From a virus, in IMG/VR virus record IMGVR_UViG_3300048110_000147, positions 32,878 to 96,877 of that record: a stretch of 64,000 bases of DNA. One strand, written 5' to 3'. A program made the translations under genes and the position numbers. The notes beneath the pieces were generated by a model. The model worked only from the letters and a program-made list of their open reading frames with translations. It was not told the origin of the DNA and ran no database searches. This document shows positions 32,687 to 39,539 of this stretch, one piece after another. Every line of letters begins with the position of its first letter. The first letter of the stretch is position 1.

Positions 32687-33286
32687 TTATTTATAATTAT
32701 CTTCAGTTTCATCAGCATAGTTATGGTTAACTTTTGCGTGATGTTGTTCATCTTTTCGCACACATTTTATCATGTCAGACAAGAGTGCATCTTCCGACAT
32801 TGCATAATATTCTATTGCTATCTTAGGGGCCGGGATGTCCTCTATTTCCCCCAATTGAATCAACGCTAAATAATTGGTATAACTACGTACGGCCTCGTCC
32901 TCAAAGTACCCCACCATGCGATGAGCGGTCTTAGGGAATAAGATGTATAACACTAGGTAGTAGTGCCAGAACACGAACTGTGCGATGATGATAATTATAC
33001 GTTCTACCATAGAAGGCTGGACCACTTCCATGAAGAACATTAGGTGTTTTCTTTCGTTCTCTGCTTCAGCGAGTAACTCGTGTATCTTAGTACCGTTACC
33101 AGACTGAAGTCTTCGCAGACTTTTCAGGTGAGTCAACATACCACCCACCATGCCTGGTACCCCTGCTACTGTTTCTAAAACAAGTGCACGATGTCCATAA
33201 CGATTACCAAAAAAGGTATCCGCAAAGAACCTAAAGAATGCAGTCATTGACCGCGCTACAAAATCAGATATTTTTTGGTGTGTCAT
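32687..33286 (-). CDS. Alternative oxidase (AOX/PTOX di-iron quinol oxidase), 199 aa
   Basis: All six di-iron ligands of alternative oxidases are present in family context: LETVAGVPG (E38), AENERKHLMFF (E78, H81), YFEDEAVRSYT (E129) and RKDEQHHAKVNH (E180, H183). Two hydrophobic helices (VERIIIIIAQFVFWHYYLVLYILFP) match the monotopic membrane face. The enzyme oxidises quinol and reduces O2 to water without pumping protons. Start at MTHQK (GGAAC upstream); an in-frame TTG would add five residues. Length is near the bacterial and cyanophage PTOX size. It lies between tRNA-Thr and gp44. PTOX is known in cyanophages; here no photosynthesis gene is visible. AOX and PTOX cannot be told apart with certainty by eye. 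Confidence 0.92.
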   Translation of the reverse strand: MTHQKISDFVARSMTAFFRFFADTFFGNRYGHRALVLETVAGVPGMVGGMLTHLKSLRRLQSGNGTKIHELLAEAENERKHLMFFMEVVQPSMVERIIIIIAQFVFWHYYLVLYILFPKTAHRMVGYFEDEAVRSYTNYLALIQLGEIEDIPAPKIAIEYYAMSEDALLSDMIKCVRKDEQHHAKVNHNYADETEDNYK

Positions 33287-33385
33287 TCCTAGTTCCAACA
33301 AGCTTGGACTTGTATTTATTACTAAAAGAACATAAAACAGTATGACTTTTTTCTATGATAAAGATTATGTGTGTTCATATGTAAG

Positions 33386-33461
33386 TGGAGCTCGGAACAG
33401 GAGTCGAACCTGCGACCTGCTGATTACAAGTCAGCTGCTCTACCAACTGAGCTATCCGAGC
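33386..33461 (-). tRNA. tRNA-Thr (anticodon TGT)
   Basis: 76 nt, acceptor GCTCGGA/TCCGAGC, anticodon loop CTTGTAA, T-loop TTCGACT, encoded CCA. Isolated from the other tRNAs. Bases T8-A9-G10 serve as the stop codon of the overlapping upstream gene. Confidence 0.95.
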
Positions 33462-33694
33462 GTGTTCTTACGTTTCTTACGCTTTTCTGTAAGGGTACGT
33501 ACTATGTATATGCGTGTGAACGCAATAACTGAAATACCAGCGGTTAAAGTTGTAGATAAAAATACCGGATCAGTATTTTTCCATTGAACAATAACCAACC
33601 AAGTGAAGAATATGTTAAGAGGATAGTTTATAAGAGTGCCCAAAGACACATGTATTAGCGTTTCTCTCGCTATCTCTTTGTCATAATACTTCAT
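33452..33694 (-). CDS. Small membrane protein ending inside tRNA-Thr, 80 aa
   Basis: Two spans: VSLGTLINYPLNIFFTWLVIV and FLSTTLTAGISVIAFTRIYIV, followed by a basic tail EKRKKRKNTLG. The pattern ETLIHVSLGT...FTRIYIVR recalls a small phage membrane family (DUF7220, from memory). Its last codons and TAG stop lie in the 5' acceptor of tRNA-Thr. Confidence 0.7.
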   Translation of the reverse strand: MKYYDKEIARETLIHVSLGTLINYPLNIFFTWLVIVQWKNTDPVFLSTTLTAGISVIAFTRIYIVRTLTEKRKKRKNTLG

Positions 33695-33704
33695 AATTAA
33701 AGAC

Positions 33705-33791
33705 GGTTCCCTGAGCCAAATAAGTCATAATGTAACTACAGTTTCAATTCGAATCATATCTTAGGGCAAAGACATTATGATTCAGGGAACC
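33705..33791. repeat. Two-part 87-bp inverted repeat
   Basis: GGTTCCCTGA (33705-33714) pairs with TCAGGGAACC (33782-33791), and TCATAATGT (33725-33733) with ACATTATGA (33772-33780). A 10-nt bulge lies on one side and 1 nt on the other, leaving a 38-nt loop that contains ATTCGAAT. It occupies the gap between the 79-residue gene and the small membrane gene. Possible structured RNA, RNA-processing or terminator-like element; no T run follows. Confidence 0.7.
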
Positions 33792-33799
33792 GAAGAGGT

Positions 33800-34039
33800 T
33801 TACTTCTTAGACGCTTTCGACTTAGAAGTTTGTGCTTCCTTTGCGGACTCTTCAGCGAATGCCTTTGCGACATTCTCATATAGAGCAACAACACTGACTG
33901 CTTGGTCACGTAATTGACCGATAGTAGTGAGTTCTTCACCTTTGAACCCGCCACGAGTGACGACGGTATCTACTACCGCAACACATGAACGTGCAACACG
34001 ATTCGCTAGGTCATTTAAATTCTTCTGATCTTCAGTCAT
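33800..34039 (-). CDS. Small helical protein downstream of gp45, 79 aa
   Basis: ATG at 34039 (MTEDQKNLNDLAN) overlaps the gp45 stop and has GGAGC upstream. Helical, with TTIGQLRDQAVSVVALYENVAKAFAEES and a Lys/Ser tail. It occupies the slot between clamp and clamp loader where T4 has RpbA. I do not see clear RpbA similarity. Confidence 0.65.
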   Translation of the reverse strand: MTEDQKNLNDLANRVARSCVAVVDTVVTRGGFKGEELTTIGQLRDQAVSVVALYENVAKAFAEESAKEAQTSKSKASKK

Positions 34040-34718
34040 TTTTTGCTCCGTAAGTAGATGACTTTTCAAGTGCAATAAAGTATTGCGTTTCTGAAGTGAT
34101 TGATTTGAAGTGAGAAATAAACTTCGTAGATGCAGATACTTCGTAGTCTTCACCCAACAACTTCATGTTAGATACTCCCATAATAAAGTTAAAGTCAGCA
34201 CCTTCGGGGAAACTGCCCTCAACCAATACAGAGAATGAGTTAGACGTGGAATCGTTTGTGTCGACTACTGTGATTTCAATCGAGTTTCCGTTTGGACGGA
34301 TAGAGATATTATCGTAACCGAGCGCAGATGATGCACGTTTGATCTTACTTAGGGTTTCATTAGTAAGCAAGAATTTGACTTCACACTCAGGCATGACGAT
34401 ATCTTTCTTAGGTGCAGAGAGCATCTCAGGGTCAGAGTAGAAGTATTTCACCGATGATAAACCACTGCCGTCAGATACGGTACAGAAGCTTTCACCGAAA
34501 GTAATTGATGGACGATCCACCAAAGACAACACAGACAAGAACTCAGAGAGATCATAGATGCCGAACGTATTCGGAAAACTCTCATCGATCTCAGCACGAG
34601 AAACGATGTTCTTTGCAATAGACATAGTCTTCAAGACGTTACCGCCATTGACTACGATATTTGGATTGATAGTCGAGAAGTTACGCAGTATCTCGACCGT
34701 GCGACTAGATAGTTCCAT
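34032..34718 (-). CDS. 45: gp45 sliding clamp, 228 aa
   Basis: Size equals T4 gp45 (228). Segments such as NTFGIYDLSEFLSVLSLVDRPSITF and VEGSFPEGADFNFIMGVSNMKLL match the clamp fold. Trimeric processivity factor for gp43 and activator of late transcription with gp55. SD GAGGAAAG. Confidence 0.94.
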   Translation of the reverse strand: MELSSRTVEILRNFSTINPNIVVNGGNVLKTMSIAKNIVSRAEIDESFPNTFGIYDLSEFLSVLSLVDRPSITFGESFCTVSDGSGLSSVKYFYSDPEMLSAPKKDIVMPECEVKFLLTNETLSKIKRASSALGYDNISIRPNGNSIEITVVDTNDSTSNSFSVLVEGSFPEGADFNFIMGVSNMKLLGEDYEVSASTKFISHFKSITSETQYFIALEKSSTYGAKND

Positions 34719-34747
34719 TGTTTCTTTCCTCAGTTAATATGGTGACC

Positions 34748-34776
34748 ATTATATAACATTTGTGACCGTCTGTCAA
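34748..34776 (-). promoter_or_regulatory. Consensus sigma-70 promoter for gp45, -35 fused to gp46 stop
   Basis: TTGACA (34776-34771), 17-nt spacer, TATAAT (34753-34748); 12 of 12. TGA 34775-34773 is the gp46 stop codon. Confidence 0.88.
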
Positions 34777-36497
34777 GTGCTTTCTCTCATTCGACTAAAG
34801 TTTTTATCTTTGATGAATGTCAACTTGCGTTCGAAGTGAGCATCCTCAAGTTCAGTCTTGTGGGAGATAACAAAGACATTGGTGTCATCTTTCAAAGTAT
34901 CGATAATCTTCATAAGGTTATCAACCCCTTCACCGTCCAACGAAGAGTCGAACGTCTCATCGAGTATCAACAAATTAGTCGATACTGAATTCTTCATCTT
35001 AGCAATCTGTCGCCATGTAAACAGCAGGGACAGATCGATACGTTGTTTCTCACCTTCGGAGAAAGAATCGTACGAGAACGTGTCGCGGTAACGTGACCGG
35101 ATAGTCTCACTAAAACTATCGTCCAACTCAAAGTGGACAAAGAAATCTAGAATCTGCAAGTACTTGTTTGTCAATTCATTGATGACTGGTACATACTGCT
35201 TGATGATCTTGGTCTTGATTCCTGTATCACGAAGTAACTCACTTGCGATTCGATTGTACGCAGCCCTCTCGTTCAAGACAAACTTCTCATCTGTCCTTTC
35301 GTGTAATTCGGAATCTAGCGTCGTTAGATCTGTATTTGCCTGACCCATATCACCATGATTATCTGTCATTTCCTGTAGGTCATGCTGTATCTTACCAATA
35401 GACCGTTGCAAACGACTGATAGTATGATTGTTATTGTTTAGATTATTCTGGTCAGCAAGACAATCTGAGAGTTGATTTTCAAGACTCACAATCTCTTCTT
35501 GATATTTCCCTTGTTGTTCCTCTGCCTTATCCATTGCCTGCTTGAGTTCTTTCGCTTTGAGATGAGCACACTCTTTCTTATCATGTCTCAAATCTTCTGC
35601 GATGTCTTGGTCGCAAGTAGGACAGTGTTCATGGTTATCAAAGAACTTTGCCTCTTTGACTACCGCCTTGACTTGAGTCTTGAACTGAGCATAGTACTGA
35701 TCTAGTTGTTGTTTACTAGAACGTACAATACCAAGACTCTCATTGATAGTAGGCAACAAAGTATTGACAGTCTCAGAGAGAGTCGCATTGACTGTGTTGA
35801 GTTCACTTATCTCTGTCTGTAGTTCTGATATCTCACTCTCTTTATCTTTACGATGCTGAGTGTTGATAGCAGTAAGGTCACGGATATACTTCTTCTGTGA
35901 GTTTATCTTAGTCTTGACTACCTCAATAGAATGAGTGTTGTTCTCGAGCTCGCCTTTGAGGAGAGAGGTCTTTTCCTTGAGTAACATGTTCATCTTGGAG
36001 AAAATGTTGATGTCAAGGAGGTCTTCTATCACGTCACGCCTAGATGTTGAGTTGAGTTGCATGAAGGGAATAAAAGACGACGAGCCGAGAACAACGATCT
36101 GGTGAAAACTCTTGTGAGACATCTGTAAGACGTTCTTCTCAAGAATCTCTTGATATTCACGTGCGTGTGAACTTTGGTTAATCATAGTACCGTCTTTGTA
36201 GATTTCAAACTTAGCAGGTTTGATTCCACGCACTACACGGTATAGTACACCATTTACTGTGAATGTAACTTCGGTGACACAAGCTTTGTTGTTGATAGTG
36301 TTAACCAACTGGTTCTTAGTGATCTTACGATGTGCCTTACCAAACAATGCAAACGATAACGCATCAAGCATAGTAGACTTACCGGCACCGTTCTCACCGA
36401 CAATAAGGTTAGTCGGACTATCGAGAAAATTAATTTCGTTATAATAATCACCCGTCGAAAGAAAGTTCTTCCAACGTAGGGTTTCAAATTTAATCAT
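34773..36497 (-). CDS. 46: gp46 recombination endonuclease subunit (Rad50-like), 574 aa
   Basis: SMC-type ATPase: Walker A VGENGAGKSTMLDAL, zinc hook CPTC near the middle of a long coiled coil, ABC signature FSEGEKQRIDL, Walker B LLILDETFDS. Works with gp47 in end resection and host DNA breakdown. Overlaps gp47 by 4 nt. Confidence 0.96.
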   Translation of the reverse strand: MIKFETLRWKNFLSTGDYYNEINFLDSPTNLIVGENGAGKSTMLDALSFALFGKAHRKITKNQLVNTINNKACVTEVTFTVNGVLYRVVRGIKPAKFEIYKDGTMINQSSHAREYQEILEKNVLQMSHKSFHQIVVLGSSSFIPFMQLNSTSRRDVIEDLLDINIFSKMNMLLKEKTSLLKGELENNTHSIEVVKTKINSQKKYIRDLTAINTQHRKDKESEISELQTEISELNTVNATLSETVNTLLPTINESLGIVRSSKQQLDQYYAQFKTQVKAVVKEAKFFDNHEHCPTCDQDIAEDLRHDKKECAHLKAKELKQAMDKAEEQQGKYQEEIVSLENQLSDCLADQNNLNNNNHTISRLQRSIGKIQHDLQEMTDNHGDMGQANTDLTTLDSELHERTDEKFVLNERAAYNRIASELLRDTGIKTKIIKQYVPVINELTNKYLQILDFFVHFELDDSFSETIRSRYRDTFSYDSFSEGEKQRIDLSLLFTWRQIAKMKNSVSTNLLILDETFDSSLDGEGVDNLMKIIDTLKDDTNVFVISHKTELEDAHFERKLTFIKDKNFSRMREST

Positions 36498-37552
36498 GCA
36501 ATCTCTACACTCTGTGCTTCAATCATTAATTCAGATACTACAGATTTGATTCGTTCTTTATCTAGATCTGTTTCGACTTCTTTGATATAATTATACACTA
36601 AAGTTTCGGTGTCGTCAATAGTTATATCAGCATCCGAGACATTTTCTCCACGAAATTCTCTGAAGTCCTCAGCAATCTTTAATTCATGGATTTTCTGTTG
36701 CTGGATTCTTTCAACGTATCGTTCAAACTTTTTGATATCAGAACGGTTGACCACGATCAACTTAACAAACTTGCCGTCTAAATGAGAGAGATCCTCAAAG
36801 TAGTTCACTGTATCTTCATCATAGTGAATCTTATGGAACAGGGCAACGGTATTGCGTACAGGAGTCATCTCGCGAGTATCGGTGTCATAGACGTGAAAGA
36901 ACTTAGGATCGTGGGCATCGTTCCAAAAGAATTCCATCTGCGAACCTAGATAGGTAATATTACCTTTACTGGACTTGGTGTGAAAGTGTCCGGACAACAC
37001 AGTCTCGAAGCGTTCTAGTGGCTTTGGATCCATACCACTGTGACAGACAATACCTTTGTCCATCTCAAACCCTGCAAGTTCGAAGTGACCGCCGATGACA
37101 TCAGCACCACAGTTGTCTAAGAAGGTCAATATTTCTTTCTCATTCTCAGGACATATCCAAGGAACGAGTCCAAACTTGACACCGCCATAATCACGCACGA
37201 TAGGGTCCATAAGGATATCCACTTCGTTAATGTAGTGACCCATCAACTCTTTCAGTGAGTTCAACTCGATAGTATTCTTGAAGTAAACGTCGTGGTTGCC
37301 TGGAATGATATCCATGTGAATATTATACTCACGGAGTTTATCCAAGAAGATTTGGCGGTTATGGTTTAACGCTTTGAGGTTGATAGTCTTACGGTTGTCA
37401 TAGTAGTCACCCAGATGTAGAATCTGAGTAATACCATTTTCACGAAGATACGGAAAGAACACCTCACCATAGAAGCGTTCCTGATAGTCCATAAAGATAT
37501 CCGAAGAATTACGACATCCGCAGTGGGTGTCGTTAAGTATTGCTATTTTCAT
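36494..37552 (-). CDS. 47: gp47 recombination endonuclease subunit (Mre11-like), 352 aa
   Basis: Metallophosphoesterase motifs LNDTHCGCRN, LGDYYDNR, IPGNHDVYF, GGHFELAG and SGHFHTKS are all present. Partner of gp46. Transcribed from the promoter at 37583-37611. Confidence 0.96.
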   Translation of the reverse strand: MKIAILNDTHCGCRNSSDIFMDYQERFYGEVFFPYLRENGITQILHLGDYYDNRKTINLKALNHNRQIFLDKLREYNIHMDIIPGNHDVYFKNTIELNSLKELMGHYINEVDILMDPIVRDYGGVKFGLVPWICPENEKEILTFLDNCGADVIGGHFELAGFEMDKGIVCHSGMDPKPLERFETVLSGHFHTKSSKGNITYLGSQMEFFWNDAHDPKFFHVYDTDTREMTPVRNTVALFHKIHYDEDTVNYFEDLSHLDGKFVKLIVVNRSDIKKFERYVERIQQQKIHELKIAEDFREFRGENVSDADITIDDTETLVYNYIKEVETDLDKERIKSVVSELMIEAQSVEIA

Positions 37553-37582
37553 AAATGACTCAACTCAATTTATATGACGACT

Positions 37583-37611
37583 ATTATACTACAAAATAAG
37601 GTTTCTGTCAA
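37583..37611 (-). promoter_or_regulatory. Consensus sigma-70 promoter for gp47-gp46
   Basis: TTGACA (37611-37606), 17-nt spacer, TATAAT (37588-37583); 12 of 12, in the gap after gp55. Confidence 0.88.
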
Positions 37612-37617
37612 GAGCCT

Positions 37618-38205
37618 TTATTCTAGATAGTCGGATAAATCTGAGTCAACATAAACAGCACGTTTCTTTCTCTTCTTCTCTTCTTTTGCGTATTCTTTGA
37701 ATTCTGCATCTGCGCCTTTGACAAGATCGATACGCTGTCTCAAAGTATCAACGAAAGGAGAACTTTGTTGTTGGAAAGAACCACCTTCGTCATCACCCAT
37801 GAAGGAACCTATATCTGCCTCAGCAATATACTTCATCTTGATGTCTTGTTGTTTCTTTTCCTTCTGTATCCTACGCAAGAATGCATACCATGATATCTGT
37901 GTGAAGTATGCGAAGGCGTTAGGTTTACCCGAACGGGTTGCCGCCTCGATATCATAATTCTCTATTGCCTTCAGACAGTTCTCTACCGCATCCATAACCA
38001 TTTCTTCCCGATAGGTATAACGAACGAAGTTTGCTTTATGAGATAGTCCTTCTGCAATCTTTAAAAAACAAGTAGCAATATAATTAGTCACCACAGGATG
38101 TGGACTGCCTTGTTCTTTAGCCTCCATTACAGTTGTACAGTAATCAACAACTGCATTAGAGAAGTCCCGATTATTTACGTAATGTGGTTTTTCTTTTGGT
38201 TTCAT
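37618..38205 (-). CDS. 55: gp55 late-transcription sigma factor, 195 aa
   Basis: Size and segments (VMDAVENCLKAIENYD, KPNAFAYFTQISWYAFLRRIQKEKKQ) match sigma region 2 of T4-like gp55, the factor that recognises TATAAATA. Located next to gp47 as in cyanophages. Its presence makes the many TATAAATA sites meaningful. Confidence 0.92.
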   Translation of the reverse strand: MKPKEKPHYVNNRDFSNAVVDYCTTVMEAKEQGSPHPVVTNYIATCFLKIAEGLSHKANFVRYTYREEMVMDAVENCLKAIENYDIEAATRSGKPNAFAYFTQISWYAFLRRIQKEKKQQDIKMKYIAEADIGSFMGDDEGGSFQQQSSPFVDTLRQRIDLVKGADAEFKEYAKEEKKRKKRAVYVDSDLSDYLE

Positions 38206-38233
38206 ATTATATTACTCGTTTAATTTAGTAGGT

Positions 38234-38262
38234 ATTATACCAAATAAACACTCGTGTGTCAA
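38234..38262 (-). promoter_or_regulatory. Consensus sigma-70 promoter for gp55, -35 fused to upstream stop
   Basis: TTGACA (38262-38257), 17-nt spacer, TATAAT (38239-38234); 12 of 12. TGA 38261-38259 is the cytidylyltransferase stop codon. Confidence 0.88.
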
Positions 38263-38669
38263 TTAGTTTCTACTACTCTCCGGCGTAAATCGCTAGATGA
38301 AAATCTGTGAGAGCGTTCATTGAAGTATAACTGTATACCTCTTTTCCTACATATGTCCTTTCCAGTAAAGTCTTTGTCCCTGTACTCTTCACCAAGTATT
38401 CGTAGGTCGATCTGATACATGGCCAAGATGTCTTCTAAGTCCTGTTCTGTCACATAGGGAATAATTTCGTCTACGTAACCTACGGCATTAAGTTGTGAGT
38501 ATCTCTCTACAATAGTCTGCACTGGTGCGTTCTTGTAGTCACGATCTAAAGAAGGATTTACCTGTAACCCACATATCAAATAATCACAATGCGCTTTAGC
38601 ATCTCTGAGCATGGCAACATGACCAGAATGAAGTAAGTCAAATGAAGAACAAGTAAACCCAACTACCAT
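38259..38669 (-). CDS. Cytidylyltransferase-like nucleotidyltransferase (TagD type), 136 aa
   Basis: GFTCSSFDLLHSGHVAML carries the H-x-G-H motif (H14-H17) and RFSSSDLRRRV the second nucleotide-binding motif. Length is that of glycerol-3-phosphate cytidylyltransferase or HldE-C-like enzymes. It activates a small phosphorylated substrate with CTP or ATP. Coupled by TAATG to the upstream gene. Confidence 0.85.
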   Translation of the reverse strand: MVVGFTCSSFDLLHSGHVAMLRDAKAHCDYLICGLQVNPSLDRDYKNAPVQTIVERYSQLNAVGYVDEIIPYVTEQDLEDILAMYQIDLRILGEEYRDKDFTGKDICRKRGIQLYFNERSHRFSSSDLRRRVVETN

Positions 38670-39037
38670 TACAATTTACTTCTTTGTTTGACCAACATGT
38701 CCCTGACTCTTTCATGAGTAACGTTTAACCCATAGAGTGTGCAAATATACGTGGTATATCGGTCGTAGTCCTGAGGCAGACCAAGAAGTTCTCTCTGCTT
38801 AATCTGAGTAGCGTATCCTTCAATTTCTGCCTTGAGACGATACTCATCATTGAACTGATACCAAATAAAGTGTGTACCGAAGGTTCTCCAGAACTGACGT
38901 ACATGTACCTTTTCATGCTCTATCAAAGGAACGTTGTTCCTGTATCCTCGACGAACAAAAATAATGGGACCGAAGACAAATGCGGCAAATCTCTTCGGAA
39001 TAAAGGTACTTATCGTTAAAATTATATAATATTTCAT
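38669..39037 (-). CDS. HExxH-containing small membrane-associated protein, 122 aa
   Basis: A hydrophobic N-terminus (YYIILTISTFIPKRFAAFVFGPIIFV) is followed by LIEHEKVHVRQFW. HEKVH is an HExxH zinc motif, and AEIEGYATQ downstream may give the third ligand Glu, a gluzincin-like layout. Function unknown. I recall similar phage proteins near UvsW. Confidence 0.65.
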   Translation of the reverse strand: MKYYIILTISTFIPKRFAAFVFGPIIFVRRGYRNNVPLIEHEKVHVRQFWRTFGTHFIWYQFNDEYRLKAEIEGYATQIKQRELLGLPQDYDRYTTYICTLYGLNVTHERVRDMLVKQRSKL

Positions 39038-39044
39038 TTTGCCC

Positions 39045-39073
39045 TTGACAAAGGTTATTTTATGGTGTATAAT
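39045..39073 (+). promoter_or_regulatory. Consensus sigma-70 promoter on the PLUS strand
   Basis: TTGACA (39045-39050), 17-nt spacer, TATAAT (39068-39073); 12 of 12, in the 67-nt gap between 39037 and 39105. It points against all genes of the window, into the 3' ends of 39105..39539 and uvsW. No plausible plus-strand gene follows, so any product would be an antisense or small RNA. Confidence 0.75.
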
Positions 39074-39104
39074 CTAGCTTGTAGTCCAGAGGGAATATAA
39101 GCAA

Positions 39105-39539
39105 CTAATTCATTAACATCCCATCTACATCTGAGTCGATTTCATCTTCTTTATTCATCTCATCCAACCAATCTTCTAAAGATCTGTCGTCTTCATGGAA
39201 ATCATCTTCAAGTTTAACTTCAGAGTAATTCTCTTCCAAGTACCTCGCCATCTCATCTAAAGCAGTCCTATACTGTTCAACCATTTCCTTAGCGGGAATA
39301 GCAAGAGACATAATCTTGTCAGTAAAAAGTAACATCACATTAATAGGAGTATCTTGATACACCATGTAAGTTTTAAAAGTAAAGAACTTCTCACCATTCT
39401 TCAACGTATTCTGCATCAAGCTCATTGCGTTATTAACAACAATATGCTCTGGGTCCTCATCCAGTACCTCACAGATAACTTCTTCACCCGTGATTAATTT
39501 CAAGTGTCTAACCGAAGAATCCTTCTTCATCATTATCAT
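39105..39539 (-). CDS. Sm-like (?) hypothetical protein downstream of UvsW, 144 aa
   Basis: HLKLITGEEVICEVLDEDPEHIVVNNAMSLM and FTFKTYMVYQDTPINVMLLF suggest an Sm-like barrel. The tail is highly acidic (DDFHEDDRSLEDWLDEMNKEDEIDSDVDG). Several in-frame ATGs overlap the end of UvsW, and the exact start is uncertain (39539, 39533 or 39530). T4-like marine phages carry a similar gene here. It is covered by the antisense promoter at 39045. Confidence 0.7.
   Translation of the reverse strand: MIMMKKDSSVRHLKLITGEEVICEVLDEDPEHIVVNNAMSLMQNTLKNGEKFFTFKTYMVYQDTPINVMLLFTDKIMSLAIPAKEMVEQYRTALDEMARYLEENYSEVKLEDDFHEDDRSLEDWLDEMNKEDEIDSDVDGMLMN

Noticed and set aside
36254-36487. Minus-strand out-of-frame 77-codon frame in gp46 and similar shadows elsewhere
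   Set aside because: Fully contained in strong known genes in another frame, with no start context.
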